Part shown: positions 1 through 7,560 of the stretch, one piece after another | How positions within the stretch are numbered: the first letter of the stretch is position 1 | Layout of the letters: each line of letters begins with the position of its first letter | Assembly: GCF_025950235.1 (NCBI RefSeq) | Contig: NZ_JAPDDT010000002.1 | Span: 806,001-870,000, forward strand | Direction of reading: 5' to 3' | DNA: 64,000 nt | Source of the DNA: Luteolibacter arcticus | GTDB taxonomy: Bacteria; Verrucomicrobiota; Verrucomicrobiia; Verrucomicrobiales; Akkermansiaceae | Translations under genes and position numbers: made by a program | Notes under the pieces: model-generated | What the model saw: the letters and a program-made list of their open reading frames with translations, nothing else | What the model was told of the DNA's origin: nothing | Databases searched by the model: none

Positions 1-1310
1 CGCTGCGCGGCATCGACGAAGGTCTTCGGATCGCCGCCGGCGTCGAGGTAGGCGAGCGTGCGCCGCGCCGCCATCAGGCGATCGCTTGCCAAGCCGGAGA
101 AGATCTCTTCCACCGCCTCGGGGCCGGGTTTGCCATCGGGCACTGGCTCGAAGGTGTCGATCTGCACGCCGTCCGTGACTCCCGCGTCGTCGCGGAAGAG
201 CGGGAGGAAAGACGCATTCTGGAGCATCAGGAAGCGTCGTGTCTCGTCGCTTGCCGCGTGGTGGAAGGCGTAGTGAAGCGCATTGGTGGTGGTGCAGGCA
301 TGCAGGGCCACGATCCCGGGCTTGCGCATCAGCAATTCGGCGGCGGCTTGGAACATCGCATCCCATACCGGCTGCGGGCTGCTGCCGGCATTGATGAGCG
401 CGACGACTTTCGCGGCGGCCTCGTCCCACGTGCCGGTGCGCAGCGCCGCGAGCATGTCGGCGGCGGCTTCGGGACGGTTTTCGCCGCCGTTCCATGTGGC
501 GCGCAGTTCCCGGAGGCGTTCCTGGTTTTTTCGGCCCGGCCGGTCGGCGAGGGCATCGCGCTCGGCGGGGTTCACGCCATCGTGGGCGAGCAGGGCGTAG
601 GATAGCGAACGCAAGACCGCCTCGGCGTGCTGCCAGCCGATCACGTGCAGCAGCCGCCAGGAATTGGCGACGTAGATCGCCTTGTGGCCGATGTCGCGGT
701 AGTCGCGAGCGCCGTAGCGGCAAAAAAGGTCGAAGGCGGCCTGGGTGTCGCCGCCACGGGCGAGGGCGGCTGCGGCGGTATCGGCGCAGCCGGTGTCCCA
801 AGCGTCCATGCCCATCGAGAATGCCGCGGCCGCACGGTCGGCCGAGGGCACGGCCGGCTCGTAGACGCTTTCCATGGTCCAGTCGCCGGCCTGCTTGTCG
901 CGGGCCTGTGACGACTTGAATTGGTCGAGCGCCCAGAAGACCGGCAGCCAGCGGTCGGAGTCCGGGGCATTCAGGCTGGCGAGGTGGGCGGAATTCACCA
1001 CCAGCACGGCGTGGAATTTGAAACCGACCGGCCGCGGCTGAATATTGCGGATGCCAGCGAGCAGCAGCGCGGCGACGATCTCGCGATGGGTCGTGCCACC
1101 GCGGATTTTCGCACCGACCTCTTCCAGAAGTCGCTCGCGTGGAGTCTCTTCTAACAACCTGACCAGCGGCTCGATCTCGGGACGGAAGCGGACGATGGAC
1201 GGATCGAGTTTCGCGTCCTGTGCCGAAACCGGCGGCAGTCCCGCGAGAAAGCCGAGGCCGCCGAGCGCACCCGTCGCCATGAATCCCCGCCGTGTGAAAT
1301 CGCCGGTCAT
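1..1310 (-). CDS. Tat-exported conserved protein of unknown function (C-terminus cut by window edge)
   Basis: An open frame runs from an ATG at 1310 to the left edge with no stop, so about 436 residues are visible and the C-terminus is missing. The N-terminus has a twin-arginine signal (TRRGF at residues 6-10), a hydrophobic stretch and a likely cleavage after VSAQ, so export by the Tat route is likely. The mature part is Ala/Leu-rich and helical. It contains conspicuous blocks such as FHAVLVVNSAHLASLN, DRWLPVFWALDQFK, GHKAIYVANSW and CTTTNALHYAFHHA. From memory, similar exported proteins occur in planctomycetes and verrucomicrobia with no assigned function. The His- and Cys-containing blocks could bind a cofactor, but that is inference. 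A leader of about 330 bp with a strong hairpin precedes it. Confidence 0.8.
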   Translation of the reverse strand, partial: MTGDFTRRGFMATGALGGLGFLAGLPPVSAQDAKLDPSIVRFRPEIEPLVRLLEETPRERLLEEVGAKIRGGTTHREIVAALLLAGIRNIQPRPVGFKFHAVLVVNSAHLASLNAPDSDRWLPVFWALDQFKSSQARDKQAGDWTMESVYEPAVPSADRAAAAFSMGMDAWDTGCADTAAAALARGGDTQAAFDLFCRYGARDYRDIGHKAIYVANSWRLLHVIGWQHAEAVLRSLSYALLAHDGVNPAERDALADRPGRKNQERLRELRATWNGGENRPEAAADMLAALRTGTWDEAAAKVVALINAGSSPQPVWDAMFQAAAELLMRKPGIVALHACTTTNALHYAFHHAASDETRRFLMLQNASFLPLFRDDAGVTDGVQIDTFEPVPDGKPGPEAVEEIFSGLASDRLMAARRTLAYLDAGGDPKTFVDAAQ

Positions 1311-1643
1311 TTTAAATCCCCCGAAGAAGCAACCGGCAATCTGCACTAGAGAACTCCAGACTGCAAGTTGCCCGGCGAAATCTTTCGGGAGGGAACAAAC
1401 CGCCCCACCTATAGAACTTCACGGCCGGCACGGGGGTAAACCCAAGAAACCCCGTGCCGGCCGCGTTCTGATCGGTTGCTACAAACTGGAAGGTGAAACC
1501 CAAGAAACCAGCCGTTCGCCACAACCTATGTGAGGCTAGAATAAGCGGCGAGCGTGCCAAGTCGCGGCCAACCTTGTGGAAAAATCGCCACAAAAGGGCG
1601 CGATTTGCCCCCGGTATGAGCGCTGCAAATCGATGCACGGCAC
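1311..1643. other. Intergenic region with a strong hairpin and a repeated 14-mer
   Basis: I see no convincing gene here. The stretch lies between the start of the Tat-exported gene and the end of the antiporter gene, both on the minus strand. It should hold the promoter of the former and the terminator of the latter. It contains a 14-bp perfect inverted repeat (1422-1463) and two copies of AAACCCAAGAAACC (1438-1451 and 1496-1509). No T-run follows the hairpin on either strand. Confidence 0.6.
1422..1463. repeat. 14-bp perfect inverted repeat
   Basis: CGGCCGGCACGGGG (1422-1435) is perfectly complementary to CCCCGTGCCGGCCG (1450-1463) across a 14-nt A-rich loop. The stem is long and GC-rich, but neither flank carries a U-tract, so it is not a textbook intrinsic terminator. 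It could stop minus-strand transcription coming from the antiporter gene, or be a structured leader of the exported gene downstream. Confidence 0.75.
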
Positions 1644-3386
1644 TTACTTGCCGTCGACGATTGCCAGCACGTCATCGTGCGAAAGGTCCGCCCGCTGATA
1701 GGCTCCCATGGCGTTCTCGATCATGGCGATGGAGCTCTCGCGCTCATCGTGGATGACCTGCACGTCGTGATCGCGGAGCTGCTCCACTTCCGTTTGAAAC
1801 TTCGCGCGGGCGAAGATCAAGATGCCGGGATTCTTTTCCCGCACCAGCGGCAGCGCCGCCAAGGTGATGGACACGGCGGGAAAGGTGAAGGCGACGAAGC
1901 GGGCGCGCTCGATGCCGGCAAGATCGAGGGCTTCCGGATGCGCGGCGTCGGCGAATAGCACCGGCTGGCCGGCGGTCTTGAGTTCGCGGACGGTGTCGGC
2001 ATTCAGCTCCATCACCAGCGTGGGGATGTCGCAGCGGCGCATCGCTTCATTCAGGCTCTGGCCGACCGGGCCGTAGCCGCAGATGATGGCGTGATCGGCG
2101 ATTTTCCGCACCGCCGCGGTCGGGGCCATGTCGGGGGCGGGCCGCACCGAGGATTTCAGGCCCTTGCTCTCAAGCCAGCGGCCGAACGGACCCGCGCCGC
2201 GCATCAGGGACGGCACGAGCGCCATGGTCACGGCGGTGCAGGCTAGCAAGAGCTGCTCCACGGCGGGATCGAAGAGGCGGAAGCCACCTGCCTTTTTCAC
2301 CAGCACCAGCGAGAATTCCCCCGTGCTCGCCAAGCTGGCAGTCGCCAGGATGGCGGGCCGCAGCGGTAGCTTCAGGACCTTGGTCACGGCGAAAACGATG
2401 CCCCCTTTCACGGCCACGATGACGACGGTCCCGAGCAGGACGAACATCCATTGGTCGGCCAGGGCACCGAGATCGATCATGAGCCCCACCGACACGAAGA
2501 AGATCGTGAGGAAGAGGTCCTTGAACGGCAGGATGTCCACCATGATGCGGTGCGAGTAGATCGACTCGCTGAGCACCAGGCCGGCGGCGAAGGCCCCGAG
2601 CGCCAGGCTGAGCTCCAGCGCCTCCCCTGCCAGGGCGACCGCAGCGCAGGTACCGATGATGGTCAGCGTGAAAAGCTCGCGGCTGCGGGTGCGCGCCACG
2701 GCGTGGAGGAGGGCCGTATTGCCGTAGCGGCCGAGCAGGATGGCGGCGCCGAGAAACAGCACGCCCTTTCCCATGGCCCAGGCGATCTGTCCCACCGTCG
2801 ATCCACTATCCCTGCCGTAGATGGCAGGGAGCAGCAGCATGAAGAGGATGACCAGCAGGTCCTGGAAGAGCGCGATGCCGAGCGAAAAGCGGGCTCCCGG
2901 GTTGTTTGGCTGGCCGAGTTCCTGGAAGGACTTCATCGCCACCGCCGTGGAGCTGAGGGCGACGGCCACCGCCAGCACGATGGTCTCCGGCCATGGCAGG
3001 CCTGCATACCGGCACACCGCTCCGGCGAGTAGACCGGTCAGTGCCACCTGAATCCCGCCGCCGAAAAGGGCGAACCGCCAGAGATGGCGGAACTCCGCGA
3101 GCGAGAACTCCAGCCCGAGGGTGAACATCAACAGGATCACACCCAGCTCGCCGAGATTTGCGATGATGGGATCCTCCGGGCCGATGCCGACCAGCACCAG
3201 CACGCCGCTGTTGGCAATCAACACGCCGCAGAGCAAATAGCCGACCAGCAGGCTCTGGCGCAGCTTCACCAGCGCCAGCGAGACGAAGACCGCCAGCACC
3301 AGCACCATCGCCAGCATGCCGAAGAACGGCGTCACGCCGGAACCACCGGCGGCGAGAGGGAGGGAATCGGTCCAAGGCAAAGTCAT
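1644..3386 (-). CDS. CPA2 monovalent cation/proton antiporter with RCK (TrkA-N) domain
   Basis: This predicts a 580-residue inner-membrane antiporter of the KefB/KefC/YbaL type, exchanging K+ or Na+ for protons. About a dozen hydrophobic helices fill the first 390 residues and include family-typical stretches such as GVILLMFTLGLEFS, SSTAVAMK and ALGAFAAGLVLSES. A cytoplasmic Rossmann domain follows, starting at HAIICGYGPVGQSL (GxGxxG), so gating by NAD(H) or a nucleotide is expected. The segment VQVIHDERESSIAM near the end resembles the YbaL tail. I prefer the ATG at 3386. An in-frame start at 3452 would add 22 residues with no membrane-segment features. No ancillary KefF/KefG-type subunit lies beside it. 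The ion specificity cannot be read from the sequence. Confidence 0.9.
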   Translation of the reverse strand: MTLPWTDSLPLAAGGSGVTPFFGMLAMVLVLAVFVSLALVKLRQSLLVGYLLCGVLIANSGVLVLVGIGPEDPIIANLGELGVILLMFTLGLEFSLAEFRHLWRFALFGGGIQVALTGLLAGAVCRYAGLPWPETIVLAVAVALSSTAVAMKSFQELGQPNNPGARFSLGIALFQDLLVILFMLLLPAIYGRDSGSTVGQIAWAMGKGVLFLGAAILLGRYGNTALLHAVARTRSRELFTLTIIGTCAAVALAGEALELSLALGAFAAGLVLSESIYSHRIMVDILPFKDLFLTIFFVSVGLMIDLGALADQWMFVLLGTVVIVAVKGGIVFAVTKVLKLPLRPAILATASLASTGEFSLVLVKKAGGFRLFDPAVEQLLLACTAVTMALVPSLMRGAGPFGRWLESKGLKSSVRPAPDMAPTAAVRKIADHAIICGYGPVGQSLNEAMRRCDIPTLVMELNADTVRELKTAGQPVLFADAAHPEALDLAGIERARFVAFTFPAVSITLAALPLVREKNPGILIFARAKFQTEVEQLRDHDVQVIHDERESSIAMIENAMGAYQRADLSHDDVLAIVDGK

Positions 3387-3512
3387 GCGCGTCCCATCCA
3401 GCATTCCCGATGCACACCGCGGAGGAAAGAACTGGTTCGCGGGATGCAGCACTCCGCCGCATTCCGGCTCGACGCCCGTGCCGTTTGTCGGGGCAGTTGC
3501 ATGGCGCTCTTC

Positions 3513-3995
3513 CTAGAGGGGCTGAGCGCGGCTGGCGACGCGCTTGCAGAGATCAATGAATGCCTCCGGGCTCATGTCATTCTTTGCGTCGTTCGTTTCC
3601 CACGAGAGAACTCTGAAGAGAGGGGCTTCCGCGGGCGCGTTGTTCTCGTGATCGATGGTAGGCAATAGCCGGAAGCCGCGCTTGTAGGTGCTACCTCCCG
3701 CCTTTGATTGGGTGTTGTCGTAGGTACCGGAGAGTTCCCATTGGAGCCGCTCGCCGGTGTAGGGATCGGTTCCGTCATGTTCGCAGACCGCGCGATGGAT
3801 GGCCTGCTTGTATGTGGAAATGCTGAGCCTGCGTCCCCATCGCTCCGAATCTCGCCTTACGTGCGCCACGGCCTTCGCATGAAGCCACTTTCGATAGTCG
3901 GTCGGATCAAGTAAGCCTTCGAGCACGTCTGGCAATGGATAGGAGATTTCGACACGGGCGGGGCTTGCCGGGATGAATGCGGGGATGGAGTTCAT
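3513..3995 (-). CDS. Small protein of unknown function, possibly HNH-like
   Basis: This encodes 160 residues with no signal peptide or membrane segment. The C-terminal half is suggestive: DPYTGERLQW is followed by LLPTIDHEN and then by TNDAKNDMSPEAFIDLCKRV. That order (TGE, then a DH pair, then Asn/Lys before a helix ending in a Phe-Ile-x-Leu-Cys segment) is reminiscent of HNH endonuclease folds, in which DH supplies the general base and the last helix carries the Asn. The zinc-binding CxxC pairs of many HNH proteins are absent. The assignment is inference from motif order only. It stands alone, 126 bp from the start of the antiporter gene and on the same strand. Confidence 0.6.
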   Translation of the reverse strand: MNSIPAFIPASPARVEISYPLPDVLEGLLDPTDYRKWLHAKAVAHVRRDSERWGRRLSISTYKQAIHRAVCEHDGTDPYTGERLQWELSGTYDNTQSKAGGSTYKRGFRLLPTIDHENNAPAEAPLFRVLSWETNDAKNDMSPEAFIDLCKRVASRAQPL

Positions 3996-4460
3996 GAGAA
4001 ACGCTAGCGCTCGTTGCGGAACTTTGGGGTAGTGGTAGGTCCCGCCGTCTCTGTAGGCCGACGATTCGGCAACATTTGAGAATGCTGTCTGAAAGGCTTC
4101 CTTGGTGAACTCGAAGGTTCCGAATGGCGTTTCGATTCGAGATCGTCCCTCCGATAGAAGGGATTCGAGAGCATAGTTCCCTCTTCCTTGGCGTCGGTGA
4201 AAGTGCCCTGTTTCGTTTCCAGGACGAAGGGGTGAGTAGAGGTTGGCAGGGGTGGGGCGCGCTGACGGAATCTCAATTCGTTGACGTGCGCCCGGCTCTG
4301 GTCATGCTCCGGCCGTTCCGAGGGTTCCCTCGAAAAATCTCCGGCTCGATTCTGAGGCGCGAAATAGAGCGGAAATGAGTTTTTGAGGGAAATCAGGGGA
4401 ACTAAGAGGGGAGCTAATCCGAGGCGAAACCTGCTAAAAATGAGAAAGTTAGGTGAAAAT
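3996..4460. other. Intergenic region upstream of tRNA-Leu
   Basis: No gene is supported here. A long minus-strand open frame crosses this stretch but also runs through the whole tRNA gene, so I discount it. The right part (about 4380-4460) is less GC-rich and should hold the tRNA promoter. TGCTAAAAA at 4432-4440 could be an extended -10, but no good -35 is spaced to it. Confidence 0.5.
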
Positions 4461-4546
4461 GCCACCGTGGCGGAATCGGTAGACGCCGCGGACTTAAAAT
4501 CCGTTGGGAGGTAACTCCCGTGCCGGTTCGAGTCCGGCCGGTGGCA
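4461..4546 (+). tRNA. tRNA-Leu, anticodon TAA
   Basis: A full class II cloverleaf can be folded. The acceptor GCCACCG (4461-4467) pairs with CGGTGGC (4539-4545), followed by discriminator A at 4546. The anticodon stem GCGGA/TCCGT (4488-4492 and 4500-4504) encloses the loop CTTAAAA, with TAA at 4495-4497. A long variable arm (TTGGGAGGTAACTCCCG) and a T-arm with GGTTCGAGTCC follow, as in leucine tRNAs. CCA is not encoded. It reads UUA and, by wobble, UUG; UUA codons are very rare in this window. Confidence 0.97.
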
Positions 4547-4967
4547 CTTACATGACCGGAAAGTTGCGGTCCTGCAGACTTGGTTCGGAATGCGGGAAGT
4601 TCCTGTCGCCAAAATGGGCTCAATGTTCAGGCGTTGAAGATTGGTCGCGCTGAGATCGGGCGCTCGCCAACCGTTCCCGGCGTTCCTCGGAACGTCTGGC
4701 TGCTTACCTTGGCGTTGGAGGTGGCAGGGAATTACCGGTCGATCCATGCTGGGACCAATCCGGCTCGTGATTCACGGAACCTGCCGAATCTGAGACTGTC
4801 AGGTCCGGGTCGCGCCCGACTGATCTCAAGACCCTGATTTTGCTCGACGCCAGTGTGCCTCTGGCGTAACCCCGATCTAGTATCGAACAAAGCGGATTTC
4901 GTTTCCGTTAGTTCGCATCATCGCTCTCTGTGACACACACGTTTCCACCCCCATAGCTTCTGATTAG
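4547..4967. other. Intergenic region between tRNA-Leu and the envelope island
   Basis: No convincing gene. A 7-bp hairpin, ACGCCAG and CTGGCGT around 4847-4867, has no T-run. The part next to 4968 is less GC-rich and probably carries the promoter of the island. It also holds the first of several CCCC-rich stretches seen just before starts in this island (TTTCCACCCCC, about 4940-4950). Confidence 0.45.
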
Positions 4968-5807
4968 ATGAGTATTAAACTTTCGACCAGCTTTCGGATC
5001 GCCTTGGTTGCATTGCTTGCCGGCGTTTCCCAAGCCCAGACCCCGCCGCCGAAGGTCGCCGACAATCCTGCGATCGATCCGACGAAGGCCATCGACAAGG
5101 GGTTGGCGATGCCGACCCCGCTGGACAAGTTCCTGGCCCTGACGCTGCTAGTGCAGACCAAGGAGATCGATTGGAGCGGCACCTTCACTGCGATCGCTGT
5201 CGATATCGATCCCGACCAGTTCACCGATGTGGAGGTCCAGATCCCGCAGGTGCTGGGAATCCGGATCGCCGATGGTGTCATGGCAGTCCAGGCGAAGGAC
5301 GCCGAGATGCTTGGCAAGGCTGCGTCAGACATCGAGAAGCTGGCTGCGAAGCTGAAGGTTCCCGACGGAGATCTGGCACGGGCGCGCAAGGCCCGGTCGA
5401 TGGCCAATGAAGGGAAGTGGCTCGATGTCTTCCGCGAACTCGGATTCCTTCAGCAGGATATCATGCAGAAGCTCGAGCAGAACCCGAAGGATCCCGGTAG
5501 CACGCTGCTGATGGTCGGTGGTTGGCTTCAGGGCAGCCGTTACACCTCGCGTCTGATCATCGACAACTACAGCGACGCCTCCTCGAACATTCTCCGCGAG
5601 CCGTTGTTGGTCGATGCTCTCATGAAGAAAATGGCCGACTTGCCGGAGGCGATCAAGAAGGCTCCCTCGGTGGCGAAGATCGCCGCCGATCTCCCGAAGA
5701 TGAGAAAGATCGTCGATGTGAAGATCGACCAGGCGATCAAGAAGGAAGCGGTGGAAGAGGTCTCCAGCCTCTCCACCAGCTGTGTGAAAACCATGCTGGG
5801 GGAGTGA
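4968..5807 (+). CDS. Secreted protein of unknown function, first gene of the envelope island
   Basis: This encodes 279 residues with a Sec signal peptide (hydrophobic FRIALVALLAGVSQAQ, probable cleavage after SQAQ). The mature protein is rich in Lys, Asp and Ala and mostly helical, with no cysteine pair and no domain I recognise. A central segment, VDIDPDQFTDVEVQIPQVLGIRI, looks like a small beta unit. It starts a series of ten plus-strand genes spaced 4 to 129 bp apart, so co-transcription is plausible. The ATG has no clear Shine-Dalgarno site. A periplasmic location is inferred from the signal peptide. I do not assign a function. Confidence 0.75.
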   Translation: MSIKLSTSFRIALVALLAGVSQAQTPPPKVADNPAIDPTKAIDKGLAMPTPLDKFLALTLLVQTKEIDWSGTFTAIAVDIDPDQFTDVEVQIPQVLGIRIADGVMAVQAKDAEMLGKAASDIEKLAAKLKVPDGDLARARKARSMANEGKWLDVFRELGFLQQDIMQKLEQNPKDPGSTLLMVGGWLQGSRYTSRLIIDNYSDASSNILREPLLVDALMKKMADLPEAIKKAPSVAKIAADLPKMRKIVDVKIDQAIKKEAVEEVSSLSTSCVKTMLGE

Positions 5808-5860
5808 GACCTCCGCCCTCGACATCAGACGGATCCTACCGATTTCCCCACCCCAGAATC

Positions 5861-6400
5861 ATGAAACTGAATTGCTTCAAAGTTATGGCGGCGGTCGCTG
5901 CCGTTTCAGTCCTTCCGGCGTTTGCCGATCCCTCGGCCGCCGAGGAAGACGCTTACGGCATGGCCGTCCACTACACGCAGCGTGGTTACGCCATGGCCCC
6001 CACCAATACCAGTGGCGTGGGCGCATCCGGAACGATCATCCGCTTCATCGTCCCCGTCAGCAAGGCGCTGGACTACGTGTTCCTCGCCGGCATCGACGAT
6101 CACATCAAGGACATCGACATCTACGTCTACGACGAAGTCGGAAACCTGATTCTCGACGACCGACGGCCGACCCGCCGCGCCGGAGTGAAATTCCGCTCCG
6201 CCTATAACGGCACCGTCCAGGTCTACCTTCACGTGCGCTCCGCCGATGGGATGGGAGCCTATTCGGTGCTCGTCGGTCGCCGCGGCGCTGCCCGCGAACA
6301 GAATACGCCGGTCAGTCCCGACGATTCGCTGGTGACCGACCCCTCGGCTGGGCCGGAGTCTCCAGCCGCCAACAAGGAGACTCCAGGGGAGGGGCCCTGA
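5861..6400 (+). CDS. Secreted small beta-sandwich-like protein of unknown function
   Basis: This encodes 179 residues. The start at 5861 is preferred over longer readings because it gives a clean signal peptide (MKLNCFKVMAAVAAVSVL, cleavage near FADP). The mature part alternates hydrophobic strands and acidic turns (DDHIKDIDIYVYDEVGNLIL, then VQVYLHVRSADGMGAYSVLV). This resembles the bacterial pre-peptidase C-terminal type of beta-sandwich, in which a 'D-D-x-Y-V-Y-D' strand recurs; that comparison is inference. The C-terminal 40 residues are a Pro/Ser/Glu-rich low-complexity tail. It lies 53 bp downstream of the previous secreted-protein gene. Confidence 0.75.
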   Translation: MKLNCFKVMAAVAAVSVLPAFADPSAAEEDAYGMAVHYTQRGYAMAPTNTSGVGASGTIIRFIVPVSKALDYVFLAGIDDHIKDIDIYVYDEVGNLILDDRRPTRRAGVKFRSAYNGTVQVYLHVRSADGMGAYSVLVGRRGAAREQNTPVSPDDSLVTDPSAGPESPAANKETPGEGP

Positions 6401-6470
6401 TCTCATTGAGATCCTGGTGTTCCAATCCTCACGCTTCCGATTCCTTCCCCGATTTTTTTTCCCCACCTCC

Positions 6471-6683
6471 ATGAAAACACTGATCCTAGCCAGTGCCGCC
6501 GCCGTGTCGCTCTTCGTGACTTCCTGCGAGACTCACAATCACTATCCGATGACGGTGGTCGAGCCGGCGCCCAAGCCCGCCGCCAAGCCGAAGCCGGTGT
6601 CGCGGCCGAAGCCGGCGCCGAAGCCCGTCGAAAGTGCGGAAAGCTTCCGCGCGGTCGAGAAGCCCGGTTCCTATTCGAACTGA
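6471..6683 (+). CDS. Small Lys-Pro-rich lipoprotein
   Basis: This encodes 70 residues. The lipobox LFVTSC places Cys19 as the lipidated residue, after a short signal peptide (MKTLILASAAAVSLF). The mature part consists largely of KP/PK/PV repeats (AKPKPVSRPKPAPKPV), an extended basic segment of the kind that can span or bind peptidoglycan, as the Pro-rich region of TonB does. No folded domain is expected. The start is the only ATG that gives a signal peptide. It is followed by a second lipoprotein gene about 100 bp downstream. Confidence 0.75.
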   Translation: MKTLILASAAAVSLFVTSCETHNHYPMTVVEPAPKPAAKPKPVSRPKPAPKPVESAESFRAVEKPGSYSN

Positions 6684-6786
6684 AGGTTTCGCCGGTCCCG
6701 GTTCGCGGTATACTCTTGCTTGCGGCCGGGACGGAGAGTGCCCGCCGCTGCCTTTTCCCGTGACTGCCTTCGATACACTCCGAGTG

Positions 6787-7551
6787 ATGAACCGGCTCTT
6801 GGCTGGCACATCAGCCGCCTTCGTTCTGGTCGCCTGCGACGACCAGGACGGGGGGCTGCAGGAGCGGGTCGCATTGCTCCAGGCGGAACTCGACCAAAAG
6901 GCGATTGATATCGAGAAGTCGCGCAAGGCCTTGGCAGCCGCCGAGAAAAAGGAGCAGGCGACCACCGCCGCTCCCGATCTTGACGCTGCCAAATCGAGCT
7001 ACCTGTCCGGTGTCGACGATTTCGGGAAGTCACTCGCGGAGAGCCTGCCGGGCGTGAAATTCGAACGGACCTCGGTCTTTCCCGTCGAAGGCCCCGATTC
7101 CGAAACTCCGATACGGTCGAAAGTCGCCTACCAAGTAACGCTGGCCGGCGGAAAAACCGCGGAAATTACCGTTCCCTTGGTGGCTACTGCCAAGGGCGAT
7201 TGGCGTTTTCCAAAGGCCCCCGAGATCGCAAACCAGTTCAAGAGTGACATCGCGAGCATGGCCTCCCGTGCTGCTGCCGCTCCTCTAGCGGCGACCCGGC
7301 CCACCGCGCCCGCCCAGCCGCAAGCTCGCCCCGCTCCGACCGACGTGCTCAACGCCGACCGGACGGTCCAAGTCGAGTGGAATGACCCGGCATCGCCAGC
7401 ACCGCGGCAGGCTTCTCCTCCGGCCCAGCCTCCACCGCAGGCGCAGGCTCCGGCCCAGCCCCCGGCGACTGGAGCTGGATCCCCCCCGCCACCCGAGCTC
7501 AAGAAAGTGATGCCGAGCTCGCGGGATGTGATCATCGATTTCGAAGACTGA
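6787..7551 (+). CDS. Lipoprotein with coiled coil and Pro-rich tail
   Basis: This encodes 254 residues from the ATG at 6787, chosen because it yields a lipoprotein signal (LAGTSAAFVLVAC, lipidated Cys). A short heptad-like segment follows (QERVALLQAELDQKAIDIEK). Residues around 70-150 look like a small alpha/beta domain (KVAYQVTLAGGKTAEITVPLVATAKGDWRFP). The last 90 residues are a Pro/Ala/Gln-rich linker ending in RDVIIDFED. The gene ends 9 bp before the FHA-ABC transporter gene. It may therefore be a periplasm-facing accessory of that transporter, inferred from position only. Confidence 0.75.
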   Translation: MNRLLAGTSAAFVLVACDDQDGGLQERVALLQAELDQKAIDIEKSRKALAAAEKKEQATTAAPDLDAAKSSYLSGVDDFGKSLAESLPGVKFERTSVFPVEGPDSETPIRSKVAYQVTLAGGKTAEITVPLVATAKGDWRFPKAPEIANQFKSDIASMASRAAAAPLAATRPTAPAQPQARPAPTDVLNADRTVQVEWNDPASPAPRQASPPAQPPPQAQAPAQPPATGAGSPPPPELKKVMPSSRDVIIDFED

Positions 7552-7560
7552 GCGCCGCCC

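Noticed and set aside
4004-4747. Open frame of 247 codons on the minus strand
   Set aside because: It runs through the complete tRNA-Leu gene and has no protein-like features.
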